From Endotrypanum monterogeii (Eukaryota > Euglenozoa > Kinetoplastea > Trypanosomatida > Trypanosomatidae), in the NCBI GenBank assembly GCA_000333855.2, contig CM007332.1, positions 1 to 64,000 of the forward strand: a stretch of DNA of 64,000 nt. The letters run 5' to 3'. The translations under genes and the position numbers were made by a program. Positions 49,221 to 60,321 of this stretch are shown here, piece after piece. How positions within the stretch are numbered: position 1 is the first letter of the stretch; every line of letters begins with the position of its first letter. The notes under the pieces were generated by a model. The model did not search any database and was not told where the DNA came from. It saw only the letters and a list, made by a program, of their open reading frames with translations.

Positions 49221-51944
49221 ATGTCGGACGTACTCGGATTCCTGAACGGGGTGTTGCACAAAGTCTCAGCCACGTTCATGCCGACTGAGATGGACGACGT
49301 CGCCTCGTTCTTGCGAGGCGATGCATGGGTGGTTGCGACGGGAGCTCCTTTGTTGACAAGGAAGACCACAGAAGCATCTTCTACAGAACCGGGAGACGTG
49401 CCGCGCGGAGCAGGAATGCTGACTACAGCGCGTTATCCCCTTGGGGCTACACGCTGGGGCCATTTTATACCGCTTGGTATTGCGGGCACGGAGCTTGTTT
49501 CTGCCGCCACTTCCAGCATGCGAGGGATCCTGGTCAATTTCTTTGAGAGCAACGGCTTCAAGCATGTGCTCACCCTGAGTCTTGTGCCCACCGAGCAGCA
49601 GCATCTGCAGCAATCTCAGGTGAATCTGACCACGCCAGGGGGGACGGTGGGTTCGCGTGCTTGTGAGGGCGCTGCATTGTCCCGCGACGGCGACTGCAAC
49701 GCAGACTTCTTGCGCGCACAGCAGCTTTTTTTTCCTGCGTCGATCGACACCGCCACCGCCACCACTCGCGCCTCACGAAAGCGGACTCGGCCCGATCCGA
49801 CCTCGTCTTCGGTCGTTGACATATCGCTGGACAGTCGCTATGGCTCCACGGCGGAGGCGGCGCGACACAGCTGCATAGCTGCCGTGCGTCGCTGGTTCGA
49901 GAAGGTGGAGGATAGTGCTTTACTGGACATCGCTCAAACAAAACAAGACAATGGTGGAGGTGCTTTCGAGTGCACAAATGGCACTGCGCAGTGTAAGAGA
50001 AAAATGCAATCGCAGCGCTTACTTGTCATAGTGCGATGCTGCACAGACAATCGTATCGCCTTCTCCACACGCGGCGGTGCTGTAGGTGGTGGTCCGGCAT
50101 CCACTTTGGGTCCAGGGCGCCGACACCGTCGCGGAGAGGATCCGTTGTACCTTTTTTTGCATGAGCTTGCAGCTCTCACTACATTCTACGAGGTGCGGCT
50201 GGCCGACACATGCTGCGCGGCGCGGCCTGCTGTGCTGCTGCTACCCGAAGACGATGGGTACAGTGGCGCCATGCTGCGGCAGAAGCTGCGGGAGGAGGTG
50301 GGAAGCCGTTTCTGGGTCGAACTTTTCCATAATTCCGATGGCCCGTCGAGTAGTGGCGGGGGTTTGGCGAATGCCGGACGAGGATCGCAGAGGAGCGACG
50401 GATGGAGAACAGCCTTGATAGGCAGCGGCACTGGTGCGAGTGACGCACCTGGGGGATCGGGCGGCATTTCGCAACATCGACGCCACGAGCAGCCCGAGAC
50501 GCCACTCGCACGCGGTTGTCGTCTGGCGGCTCAGTGGGGTGTTCTACACCTGCCAGGGGCATTATCAAGCGAACCACACGCTGCTCCAAATAAGATGGAC
50601 ACCTCACACGCGGGCCTTCCTCCTTCCACGGATGTCTGTAATGGCGGCGGTTGCGTTTCCGGTGGCGCGTCATCCCCAACTGCAGCCCCTCCCCAAGTGG
50701 CACGGCTTGTATCTCCTAAGCAACAAGAGGAGGAACTGCGCCGCCACGCGGCTTGCTTCTTTGCGCGACCCAGCAACGCTCCACTGTGTGTGTTCTTGCT
50801 GGAAGCGCTACGTCGCTTTCCCGTGCTTGTTCGCCCAGTTGTACTGCAACACTGGCAGTCCACGTGGACCGCACGTCACTCGTTGACGGATTCGTTGTTT
50901 GCCTTCCACACGGCTCTATGCCCCTTTATGCTCTCCGCGTCTTACTGTGGAAGCGTGGGGCCTTATCAGGCGTCATCTGCGCTGTCGAGCACCAGGGATA
51001 GACCAACGTTTCCGGCAACCAGGATGCTGCAGGACACCACGGATCTCCTCGACGCGCTGCTATCTGCTGCATTCACGCTTGCTGAGGAGCGCGATGCTAC
51101 ACATCCGCTGTCTGCCAACGACTTGGCCATTGAGCAGGCGACACTGTTTCTTCTGTTCTATGAGGCGCTTGTGCACCAGCGTGAGGGTCGACTGCGCCGT
51201 ATTCCCGACCTGGTGCGCGTTCTTGTTACCCTATCAGACCGCCACGACAGCACCGCTGATGAGTCCACTCCGTGTGCTCCGGGTCGGGGGGCCACTACAA
51301 ACGAGAAGGTGCATTACGCGGTCCGACATCTCCTCCCGTTTTCACCCTTGAATCTTTTTTACGAGCGAGTTGCACAGTTGACGGCCTCCTCGCACGATGA
51401 CCGCGGCACTCAGCGTGAGGTACAGAGATACCCGATGAACTCACTTGTCCTTCCCATACGTCGCGTGTCTGTTGCACCTCAACTGCAGCACAGCACGCTA
51501 CTTGCTCTCCTGCCGATTAGGGAATCGCTGATGGAGATCCACGGGGTGGCGGAATCTTTGTGGCGGGATCAACTGCCTTCCTACTGGCGGCGTGTCCTGG
51601 GAGCCATGGGCACAGGTGATAACGCCGCAGGGGCGCACCCCACCACTGCAGCGCTGTCAGTGGCCCATGAAAACCCTGACGCCCGCGCACTCACTCAACT
51701 CAGTCCAGATAACTTCTATCACCCCAACGTACCACATGCTGTTCGCGTTTTGTATGTGTTAACCGCGCACGCCCTCCGCGCCCCCACGGAGGCCGCAAAG
51801 CAAGTGCCGATTGTGCACCTCCAGGTCATATCCCAATTGTCGGACGAGCAGTTGCTGCGCACTCTAAAGGAGCTCGAGAGTGCCGGGCTGGCGAGTACGA
51901 ATATGAAAACAAGAACAGCGCGAACACTGGTGGACACGGTGTAG
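49221..51944 (+). CDS. Hypothetical protein with ORC3-like features
   Basis: This 907-residue protein is not securely assigned. Two regions recall ORC3, the third subunit of the origin recognition complex. First, about residues 267-365 alternate hydrophobic strands and helices: LLVIVRCC, PLYLFLHELAAL, AVLLLPEDDGYSGAMLRQKL and FWVELFHN. This matches the order in ORC3 of a Walker-B-like strand, a helix, a second strand, and a strand ending in Glu-Leu-Phe. Second, the C-terminal 90 residues read like the ORC3 winged helix: an aromatic/Pro start, a long helix with AVRVLYVLTAHALRAP, then DEQLLRTLKELESAGL followed by a basic Thr-rich wing ending in TLVDTV. The long Gly/Ser/His insert at about 375-500 is typical of this genome. 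No Walker A motif is present, also true of ORC3. I treat this as a testable suggestion. Confidence 0.7.
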   Translation: MSDVLGFLNGVLHKVSATFMPTEMDDVASFLRGDAWVVATGAPLLTRKTTEASSTEPGDVPRGAGMLTTARYPLGATRWGHFIPLGIAGTELVSAATSSMRGILVNFFESNGFKHVLTLSLVPTEQQHLQQSQVNLTTPGGTVGSRACEGAALSRDGDCNADFLRAQQLFFPASIDTATATTRASRKRTRPDPTSSSVVDISLDSRYGSTAEAARHSCIAAVRRWFEKVEDSALLDIAQTKQDNGGGAFECTNGTAQCKRKMQSQRLLVIVRCCTDNRIAFSTRGGAVGGGPASTLGPGRRHRRGEDPLYLFLHELAALTTFYEVRLADTCCAARPAVLLLPEDDGYSGAMLRQKLREEVGSRFWVELFHNSDGPSSSGGGLANAGRGSQRSDGWRTALIGSGTGASDAPGGSGGISQHRRHEQPETPLARGCRLAAQWGVLHLPGALSSEPHAAPNKMDTSHAGLPPSTDVCNGGGCVSGGASSPTAAPPQVARLVSPKQQEEELRRHAACFFARPSNAPLCVFLLEALRRFPVLVRPVVLQHWQSTWTARHSLTDSLFAFHTALCPFMLSASYCGSVGPYQASSALSSTRDRPTFPATRMLQDTTDLLDALLSAAFTLAEERDATHPLSANDLAIEQATLFLLFYEALVHQREGRLRRIPDLVRVLVTLSDRHDSTADESTPCAPGRGATTNEKVHYAVRHLLPFSPLNLFYERVAQLTASSHDDRGTQREVQRYPMNSLVLPIRRVSVAPQLQHSTLLALLPIRESLMEIHGVAESLWRDQLPSYWRRVLGAMGTGDNAAGAHPTTAALSVAHENPDARALTQLSPDNFYHPNVPHAVRVLYVLTAHALRAPTEAAKQVPIVHLQVISQLSDEQLLRTLKELESAGLASTNMKTRTARTLVDTV

Positions 51945-52835
51945 CACACACCTACCAAATAGGAGAGGAGAAGCTAGGGGGGGAGGGGGCGGTTCTCCTG
52001 GTGGTCATTTGTCCTCTCAACTCCAGGGCGCCGTGTCCGCTCTTTACCTCCCTCCCCCCTTTTATTTGTTTTTTTTTTAAGGGACGACCGCGAGACACAC
52101 ACACACACACACAGTTCATGGAGGCGACGTACGGGAAACTCCCTATTTTATGCTTTGAGGATATCTATGAATGTGTGCACCTGCATGGAGCATCGGCCCA
52201 GACTTCCCAGGCAAGCTCCGTTCTGTTTGTGTGTCATCTCTTACTCACAACCGCTCTTTTTTTTTTTCTCTCCACCTGCGCGGGGGCGGGGCTTGGTGGG
52301 GGAGGGGGACGAAGGAGAGGGGGTGGGGCAGTAGAAAAAGGAGGTCCACTCAGGGGAGCTTCTTTATTGCCTTGGAGATTGATGTCGGGTTACTTTGTCG
52401 CCTTTCACCCGCGGAATATACTCCTGTTTTCGCATAGCATTTGTGTTGTATTGCTGGTTCCTCTATTATCCCCGTCACGCTGTTGAGCGCCATCGACAGA
52501 GCCCTTTGGGCGACTACTCTTCATGCCCGCACTGTCCGCCTTTCGCATGTATATATATTAAAAAAAAAAAATTCTGCACTTCTTTCTCCTTTTTCCCACC
52601 ATCCTCTGTTTTGTGTGGCCGCGTGATTGTACGTGGGGCGGATGTTGTGGTGACAGAGTCACGATTGCTTTCCCTTCTTTTCTCCCTTTCTCTTTTCCAC
52701 TCTTCCACACATTAGCTGCTTTTGGTTGAGGAGACGTCGTTGTGGAGAAAGACCTTCGCGTGCATACAGTGTGCCACATTCTTGCTGACACCTCCGCATG
52801 CTCGGGATTCACTCAGAACATGTTGAGTGGACGAT
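51945..52835 (+). other. Intergenic region
   Basis: It contains T and A runs, a (CA)n patch at 52094-52113 and G-rich stretches. The acceptor of the ubiquitin protease is listed separately. Two out-of-frame ATGs (52798 and 52820) precede the main start. Confidence 0.6.
52665..52715 (+). promoter_or_regulatory. Spliced-leader acceptor upstream of the ubiquitin protease
   Basis: About 45 pyrimidine-rich bases end in CACACATTAG, with AG at 52714-52715. Two out-of-frame ATGs then lie between this site and the main start at 52836. Confidence 0.55.
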
Positions 52836-55800
52836 ATGGCCAAGTCGGACATGACAAATATTTCTGCAGCAGCAGAGAAAACGCATATGGAGAGGGAGAC
52901 CGCCGTACCTCACCAAGAACGGGTGTTGCCACCACCTCCCGTGGAGTTGGCCCTGGAAGAAGGCCCCGATGTTGCTGACGCATCGACGGAGGATCCGGTG
53001 GAGTTCATTCTTCACCGAGTCGATTGTATTGAACAATGGCGGGCTACAGTCGTGCGCCTGAACGCGACGCAGCTGGGAGTGTCGCTGGTGCGCGGAGTGC
53101 TGCGACGCGGTCGCTTCGCAACGCCGCCACTACGCCCCTTCGAGACGACGGAGACTCGGGCACTGGCAGGAGGTGCAGTCGAGGCGAGGGAGGAGGCTCA
53201 TGTACATTGCCCAGCGCTGTCGGAACTACCATCGCTGCGCACGTGCACGGCGTACGATCCCGGGCAGTCAGCTACACCTATTTTAGGACAAAATGATAGT
53301 GGGGCCGCGTCTCGGCAGGCAGTCTACCCTCACCACGATAGCGTATGTAGTACGCACACTATTTCACAACCCAGCGTCGCTCGCCGCACACTCGTGCAGA
53401 GCGTCAGCCGTGCCTCTGTTCCCCTGTATATGGGTATTCTATCCGCCCTCGTTGCGCACGGTGTAACATCCCTGTATGACGAGGACTCGAGGACCGACTC
53501 GCAGAGCGCCAGTGAAGCTGCGGCGGCACGACCTGTCAAGGCAGCCGTGTCCACACTCTCTACAGCTGAGAGGGACTTCCAGGCACCTGAAGGCTACCTG
53601 CACTTGTCTACGGATATGAACCGCGCGCTGCACGAGATCCACCGAGCGGCGGCTGAGGTGATATGTACTATAGATCACGAGAGTCAAGAGATGCAGACGC
53701 TCGCATCGGCGTGTCTGATGAGTGAGGAGGACTCCATGAGGGATCTCCAATTGGATGTGTGCCGGTCATGCCGGCGGCTCAGCCTCATCGCAGCAAATCT
53801 TTACTCGCTCGTGGCCTTCCTGAGCTTTTTTGCGGTGGAGGAGGCGGTCTTGCCGGTGAAGGCACTGGGAACTGCCGTCCGCACTGCCGCCTCGGTGGCC
53901 ACCGCCTCGCACCTATCTGACGAAGCCGCAGCGAGAGCAACGCACGAGGCGGAGGCAGCATGTAGTGCAGGCAACGACTGCCATCCGCGTTGTCCTCCAA
54001 TCCACTCACTATCGACTTTCCCATCCGTGTCGGCCGTTGCGACGGCGACAACCGATCACGACGCTCACGCGATCGCTTCCACCGGCGGCACCGGTAAATG
54101 GGTGCCCTTTGCCTCAGTCACATGCCCCGCCCATCATATGCTCGAAGCGATCGCAGCGGTGCCCCCGTACACGGTGGAGCGTTTCCATGAGCTCTTCGAC
54201 GCATCGGGTCAGTTGCCACAAACTGTGTGGAGGGTGTTTTCCACAACCGCCACGACTCTGAGCCAGTTCGCTGTGAGTTGGTCTCTCACCACAGGTGATG
54301 CGCAGAGCCACCAAACATTCAACAACACCGCACGTGCGGTACTCGGCGAGGATCAGCGCTGCCTATTGCTGCAGCTGCATCGCCTCTGTTCTCGCTTCGT
54401 CGTTCTCCGGCACCGAGTGTACGCCCTGCACCCTGTGAACCCTCTCTACTTCAAAGTGAAGCAGATGCTAGAGTGGGGTGGCCTCCTCAACGCCAGCGTG
54501 CCGGATGAGTGGTCGTACGACAACGGCGACATTGACCGATGCGATTTGCATAGTGATTCATTGCATAATACCTATCCGCTAGGCCATCATCTGCGCGTAA
54601 GTGCCAGCAACAGGGCAGCGCTGCGGGCGGTGATGACGTGCCCGCACGCTGCCACGGCGGGCGACTCGGCACATCGGCGGGTGCAAGGGAAGAGCGCGTT
54701 TGTGCCAAGTGGACACGGGGTCGGCGGCGGATGGCGAGGGAGCACTCCAGGCGATGGCCGTGCATCAGCCCCGCTTTCCCTTCTCGCCTCACTTGTCTCT
54801 GCTGGGACGAACGGCAGAGCCAGCGCCGGCCTCGCCAGCCTCCTGACAGGCTCGTCAGCCGACCCAAGTCCAGGACCTAGTGGGGCTGCATCGCTTCAGC
54901 ACTCCTCTGTGCCGGGATACGTGGGGCTGCGGAACACCGGAAACACCTGCTTCCTCAACAGCGTGGTGCAGCTCCTCGGCAGCGCATCGCTGTTTCGTGA
55001 CGATCTAATGCTGCGAGTGCAGAGCGCAGTCTTCGACCATTCGGCGTCCACCGATCATCAACCTCCGGAAGACACTCGTGCCACTGCTACTGAAATAATG
55101 GCGGATCTCTTCACCAAGTATGGCTGTCGCCTCGCCATTGCGCTGCTACTCGGTGAACTGCAATGGCGCGGTGCACATCACCACCAAGGTCCTGCGGTCG
55201 TACCGGACTACCTTACCCCACACCTGCCGCCGCCGTTCGACGACCATCATCAACACGACGCCTCAGAGTTTTGGCACGCGCTGTTGGATCAGCTGGATTT
55301 GCCGAGTCAGCCTGGTGGTGCTGTCGTCGCCAAGTGGTTCAGCGGCCGAACAACAACCACGATGAAGTGCGTGTCTTGCCAGCGTAAGCGCTTGCACACG
55401 AATACCTTCTGGGACATCTCCACACCCCTTCTCCGTTCGGCCTCGGCTTCCTCTGCGCCAGTCCCTTTGGGAGGCGGGCCGTCCAGCCCGGCAGCGGTGT
55501 CGACAAAGCCTGGGGCGGCACCCACCACATCGACAGGGCCTGTTGTGAAACAAGTTGATGTGGAGCGCTTTGCCAATGCCACTGCTGTGACCACGACGTA
55601 CATGGATCCATCAGCACCCGAGGAGCTTATCAGCACGTCGACTGCCGCGTACGCATCTGTGGAGCAAGAGGCGGTTACGGACGCAGAGGAGGATCCCAGG
55701 ATGTGGATTGACGGTCAAACGATCTTGTCGACACCCCCCACAGATGCCCGCCGCCAGGTCACGCTTTCTTCTGTCGCCCTGCCATCGCCCTCCAGGGTGG

Positions 55801-57809
55801 AGGCGCATGAGGCACCCAAGACGTTACAACACCTCTTGCTTCACGTCCTTCACCCTATTCTCAACAAGGAGCTCTTGCACGGTAGCAATGCCCTTGACTG
55901 CGAACACTGCCATCGGCGCACCGACACCGTGCTCACTACACGTCTGGTAGCGAACGTGGGCAGAGAGGGACAGAGGGAATGCGATGTGGCGGCAGCAGAC
56001 TTACACGATAAAGGCTCGAGTGTTGTGTCGTTCACGCGCGTCTTTACCGATAGCGGCGCCGCTGATGTAGGGCGCGAGGTTGAGGAGGGGATGCCAGGTA
56101 CCCCCCGTGAAAAGGAATGCGGGTCTCCACACGGGAGGTCCCAGTCGATGGCGACGGGCTTGAAGTCTTCGGACTCCGTGTCGAATACAGCGGCTGGAGG
56201 GGGTCTTCCGTACTACCTGGCGATCCAGCTGAACCGCTTCGCCTACCAGCGCATCTCGCAGTCCTACCAAAAAATTACCGATGGCGTACCGCTGAATGAG
56301 GTGATCATCGTCCCCGTCTACACCACAGGGGCTGAACAGCGAGACCCACCCCAGCCCTCTTCGGGTGTGCATGGGTTCAACAAATCGACTCTGACGACCA
56401 GCGAAGTGGCGGGCAACTGTGATCTGCAGCACGAAGACGAAGGTCGGTACAGTAGCCCTGTTGATCGGGTATCAGCGGTGCCTGCCGATCCGGTCTGGGT
56501 TGCGTATCGTCTGCGAGCTATCGTCATTCATAGTGGCTCCACGCCGAATAGCGGTCATTATTTCACACTGGCGCGTTGTCTCGCAGCGACGCCGGTGGAG
56601 GTGCAGCCTGACAACAGGAACTACAGCGAAGAAGAGGTGGATCATGCGGTTGTTGCATCAGAGCTGGCGACCCTGCGCGCATACGTCGAGCAGCTGGGGT
56701 CCGCGCTCACCAGTTCCCTCCAGGCCGAGCCTGATTTCCCCAGCGGGCAACGTGCGCGCCAAACGACGGGGGCAGGCGATGCGGCATCAGTTGAAGGCTC
56801 TTCGAGTCATAACGGTGCAGAGGTGGCTGGCTGGCCGCCACAGGACAGGGCTCCTGTGCCACACACGCCCCCGGGCACCGAGGCGGGGTTCCCATCACCG
56901 GTGCCTTCCCCAGCGCCGACACTCCCCGACGCCGCCGTTTCAGTCAGTGGCGATCGCCTCTACGAGAGCTGGGTGATGCTCAACGACTCCCACGTCCAGC
57001 CGGTCGGCGTGGACACGATGCGCAGCATCTTGCACGGGTCTGGTGGTGGTGTGTACTCATCCATGGAGACGCCGTACATCATACTCTACGAAAAGACGCC
57101 GGTCGCCTTTCAAAAGACCGCGGCGCACCCTGCGCTGTCAGGGAATGAGGAAGCGGCGGATCCATACGTCCCTGACGCTACACGGTCGGTGGCCCTGAGG
57201 TTGCAACGCCTGTGGGAGACACCTTATCCCTCGGTCTGCAACTCAGGCGGCGCCTCCACTGGTGACCCACGCGCCGAGTCGGTTCAGTTTTCTCCGGCAG
57301 TAATGCAGACGTTCACCGCGCGGCTGAAGGACGAGACGGCCAGCAGCACCGCCAACAAACCCGTCTCCCGAAAGATAAAGCCGTATATTCCCCCTTTCAT
57401 AGTCGGCAATGAAACGCGTCCACTTCCTCAGGCAGCAGCTGCACTGACATCCGGAGAAACGCAAGGCGCAACTTCGAGAGCTGCTTTCGCTGAGCCACCA
57501 TGGGTTGGCACGACGAATACCGGAAATGTGGTCCCATCCGAGGGATCCAAAGCCTTTCATGTGGATCTGAGCAATGATGTACCAGTCGTTTCCAGTGACC
57601 GCAACGTTAGTCGTGCTACAGCATCACACCGCCCGCGTCGGCTGACATCCGTTACCAAGTACAGTCAGGTACTTCGCACCAAGCGGCACAGCGCATCCAG
57701 GAACCACGGAGGTGCAGGAAAACACCGAAAGCGTGGCGGCTCGGCGCACAAGGGCGCTGTACTCAGCTCAAGTGGTAGCGATGTCAGCTCAGAGCTGGAC
57801 GACGGGTAG
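52836..57809 (+). CDS. Ubiquitin carboxyl-terminal hydrolase (USP family, peptidase C19)
   Basis: This is a 1657-residue deubiquitinase. The Cys box GLRNTGNTCFLNSVVQ gives the catalytic Cys705. HQHDASEFWHALLDQL follows as the conserved Gln-Asp segment. Zinc-ribbon cysteines are C845/C848 and C1022/C1025, separated by a much longer insert than usual. The His box SGHYFTLAR gives His1241. Asn1383-Asp1384 in VMLNDSHV supply the third catalytic residue. The N-terminal 690 residues include helical and Ala-rich regions without a recognised domain. The last 250 residues are disordered and end in a basic then Ser-rich tail. Ubiquitin removal from unknown substrates is expected. The start ATG is the first in frame; an earlier GTG is not used. 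Confidence 0.92.
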   Translation: MAKSDMTNISAAAEKTHMERETAVPHQERVLPPPPVELALEEGPDVADASTEDPVEFILHRVDCIEQWRATVVRLNATQLGVSLVRGVLRRGRFATPPLRPFETTETRALAGGAVEAREEAHVHCPALSELPSLRTCTAYDPGQSATPILGQNDSGAASRQAVYPHHDSVCSTHTISQPSVARRTLVQSVSRASVPLYMGILSALVAHGVTSLYDEDSRTDSQSASEAAAARPVKAAVSTLSTAERDFQAPEGYLHLSTDMNRALHEIHRAAAEVICTIDHESQEMQTLASACLMSEEDSMRDLQLDVCRSCRRLSLIAANLYSLVAFLSFFAVEEAVLPVKALGTAVRTAASVATASHLSDEAAARATHEAEAACSAGNDCHPRCPPIHSLSTFPSVSAVATATTDHDAHAIASTGGTGKWVPFASVTCPAHHMLEAIAAVPPYTVERFHELFDASGQLPQTVWRVFSTTATTLSQFAVSWSLTTGDAQSHQTFNNTARAVLGEDQRCLLLQLHRLCSRFVVLRHRVYALHPVNPLYFKVKQMLEWGGLLNASVPDEWSYDNGDIDRCDLHSDSLHNTYPLGHHLRVSASNRAALRAVMTCPHAATAGDSAHRRVQGKSAFVPSGHGVGGGWRGSTPGDGRASAPLSLLASLVSAGTNGRASAGLASLLTGSSADPSPGPSGAASLQHSSVPGYVGLRNTGNTCFLNSVVQLLGSASLFRDDLMLRVQSAVFDHSASTDHQPPEDTRATATEIMADLFTKYGCRLAIALLLGELQWRGAHHHQGPAVVPDYLTPHLPPPFDDHHQHDASEFWHALLDQLDLPSQPGGAVVAKWFSGRTTTTMKCVSCQRKRLHTNTFWDISTPLLRSASASSAPVPLGGGPSSPAAVSTKPGAAPTTSTGPVVKQVDVERFANATAVTTTYMDPSAPEELISTSTAAYASVEQEAVTDAEEDPRMWIDGQTILSTPPTDARRQVTLSSVALPSPSRVEAHEAPKTLQHLLLHVLHPILNKELLHGSNALDCEHCHRRTDTVLTTRLVANVGREGQRECDVAAADLHDKGSSVVSFTRVFTDSGAADVGREVEEGMPGTPREKECGSPHGRSQSMATGLKSSDSVSNTAAGGGLPYYLAIQLNRFAYQRISQSYQKITDGVPLNEVIIVPVYTTGAEQRDPPQPSSGVHGFNKSTLTTSEVAGNCDLQHEDEGRYSSPVDRVSAVPADPVWVAYRLRAIVIHSGSTPNSGHYFTLARCLAATPVEVQPDNRNYSEEEVDHAVVASELATLRAYVEQLGSALTSSLQAEPDFPSGQRARQTTGAGDAASVEGSSSHNGAEVAGWPPQDRAPVPHTPPGTEAGFPSPVPSPAPTLPDAAVSVSGDRLYESWVMLNDSHVQPVGVDTMRSILHGSGGGVYSSMETPYIILYEKTPVAFQKTAAHPALSGNEEAADPYVPDATRSVALRLQRLWETPYPSVCNSGGASTGDPRAESVQFSPAVMQTFTARLKDETASSTANKPVSRKIKPYIPPFIVGNETRPLPQAAAALTSGETQGATSRAAFAEPPWVGTTNTGNVVPSEGSKAFHVDLSNDVPVVSSDRNVSRATASHRPRRLTSVTKYSQVLRTKRHSASRNHGGAGKHRKRGGSAHKGAVLSSSGSDVSSELDDG

Positions 57810-57935
57810 GATAGGCTTCACTGTCAACTTTGTATCCGGCGCGTGTAACAAATTGGGTGGCGATTGCCCATGCGTGCAGCAATCATCACTGCGTGGCCGA
57901 TGAGAAGAGGCGACGTGCAGAACGCGTTTGTGTGA

Positions 57936-57959
57936 TTATTATTATTATTATTATTATTC
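57936..57959. repeat. (TTA)n trinucleotide repeat
   Basis: Eight TTA units followed by a T run. Confidence 0.88.
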
Positions 57960-59555
57960 TTTTTTTTTTACCGAAAAGGGTGGTAACGTCTGCGGTTGTC
58001 TTTCTATCGATCAATAATAGGGGGGGGGAGGGAGGGTATATACATCTTATATCGAGGGATTATTGAGGCGGGGAGGGAAGGGGGGGGGGCTGAGATGTAT
58101 TCGGACAACGTTACCTATCGCTCGGAGTAGTGGGCAAGGGAGGGGGGCGCCGAGTGAATAGATTTGCTGCGCTAATCCAGCAGCAACACCTGTCCTCGAC
58201 AGGGAGGGTCTGAGTCGGCGTTGTACCAATGGGGGACCTGCGAGTCAGTGTAAAGCTGACATCAAACCATAAAAAAAAAAAATGAGCTCATTGCTGAGTT
58301 CGAGGCTGTTTCAGACCAGAGAGAACGTCTGTTGAGTGCACGACACGGAGCGGGACGATCCATACCCTGCTGCACATTAACCATCGCTTCGTACACTGAT
58401 TTTAACCGGTGACTACTGCTGGGACAGGGACGGCACAGAGTGCCGATGCTGCGCTCTATCGGTTACCCCTAGTGGGTCTTCGGCATACCAACTCTCCGGT
58501 GTTCTGCCGATCATACAGTATGTTTGAAGAAGGGAGTCACGGGTGGGCTGATCAAGGCCGGTGACCTACTTCGGTTGGCGTCATGGGTCCGCATGGGCTT
58601 CGGCGATCACGTGCGTGTGTGTGTGCCCCTCCTTTATCTCTTCCCCATGGGCATGAGTGGGTTGTTTTGCTCGCGTCGCGTGAGTGTTTCACACCGAGAA
58701 ATGTTTCAGTAATTCTCTATGCACACACATGATGATTGATGGAGAAGCATTGAGGCTGAACAGCAACGAGACCCACATGTATGCGTGTGCCACGTGTATG
58801 CGTAACCTCCGAGATCCAGTCGAGTGACTAGTGGAGCAGAAATCTTGTGAAACGTGATGGTTCCCCCCCCCCACCCCATATTATATTATAGTGGAGTCCA
58901 TCAGACCCCAATCTGTATTTTGTCGATTTTATGTCGAGTAGCGTAGTGACTTGGAGCACAGCAAACGAGAAAGAACTGAAAATAATAATAATAATAAAAA
59001 ACAAGTGGGTAGGTCGACAAGGTCTGAGGGGGTTATGATTCGTAAATGGAAAACCTTAGTGCACTCTTCTGATAGGTGTCAGAGTCGCACTCTCGCGCCC
59101 ATCTCACGACAGATCCCATCGGCTTTGGCCTTTGTCGCGCACCTCTTATCGAAAGGAAGACTGAAGACGCCCAGGAGGCCTTCAATAGGCACACGACCTT
59201 ACTCGATGACTGGGGGGGGGGGGCGGCGGCGGCGGCTCGCCGTGTGTACGCTGGATGAACACGCTGCAAACATGTGCGACAATGAAGAACTATTTTTACT
59301 GATTCTGTTCCTCTTTTTTTCTCCTTTTATGACACGTACACGCGCACGTGCTACTGCCACAGTGTGCTCGAGTGCCTTCACCCTCTGTGTTGCATCTTTT
59401 TGTATCTCATCCCCAACCCCCCTTCTTTACGGAGCAGCAGCAGCACCACCATCAACAACAGAAACATCTCATCAACGCGGCTTATCGGGTGCGTCTCTCT
59501 CAGCGCTTCCTGACGAGGAGGGGGAAAAAGTCCTCTTGAGCACTTCCAACGACAC

Positions 59556-59657
59556 ACGTGTGTGTGTGTGTGTGTGTGTGGTGATACCGAGGAAGCTAGC
59601 TGTAAACGGCGGTGCAACAATACGCGAGGCAGCACACACACACACACACACACACAG
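59556..59657. repeat. Facing (GT)n and (CA)n tracts (potential hairpin)
   Basis: (GT)n at 59556-59580 and (CA)n at 59633-59657 are complementary when the strand folds back, with about 52 bases between them. A transcript could form a stem of about 20 pairs. Confidence 0.8.
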
Positions 59658-60321
59658 GCACCATAGCCAATTCTCTCTTTGGCTTTCCGCTCAACCCTCA
59701 TCGTTTCCCCCACAATCTTTCTTCCTGTTGCTCCTGGTGTACACGCCTCATTGTGGCGTTCGTCCCTTCACTGCTTTTTTCTTTTGTCCCCTTTTTAAAA
59801 AAAAAATTCATTCATGTGTATTATGTAGTGCACGCGTCTCTCCCTCTCTCCCCGCGACGCGTTTTCGCTTGTCCGAGTGACACCTGTCTCTGCTCCTTTT
59901 TCAACGGCAACTCCTTGGTGATTTTTATTTTGAGAATCAAGGGACTTACACACACTGGCGAAGACAGACAGACACAGACGTAATCAAGTGTGTGTGTGTG
60001 TCCTTTTTTTTCTGTGAATATTTTCATTGTGTGTTTTGGGGGGTTTTTCTTTCAATACTGCGAAGGAAGGATTGTGTGAGAATTTTTTAAAAAGGCGAAT
60101 GTTGCGGGCAATGGCAGAAACGCGCGTCTCTCCGACCCCATAGCATCCTTCCGTCCTTCCCCCCCCCCTGCTCCTCCTCATCCCTCCCCACACACGTTTG
60201 CCTGTGGGCACCACCTTAGCGTGGCCACATTGTCGATTGAACGATTGTTCTCTCAAATCGTACCCCATATTGACCATTCGCGTTCTTTTTATTTTTGTGA
60301 CTCATCCAGAATATTTACGAA

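Noticed and set aside
58951..59880. 309-codon open frame in the intergenic region after the ubiquitin protease
   Set aside because: It starts without an ATG, runs through (AAT)n, (GT)n, (CA)n and poly-T, and its product is repeat-derived, so the length comes from repeats lacking stops in this phase.
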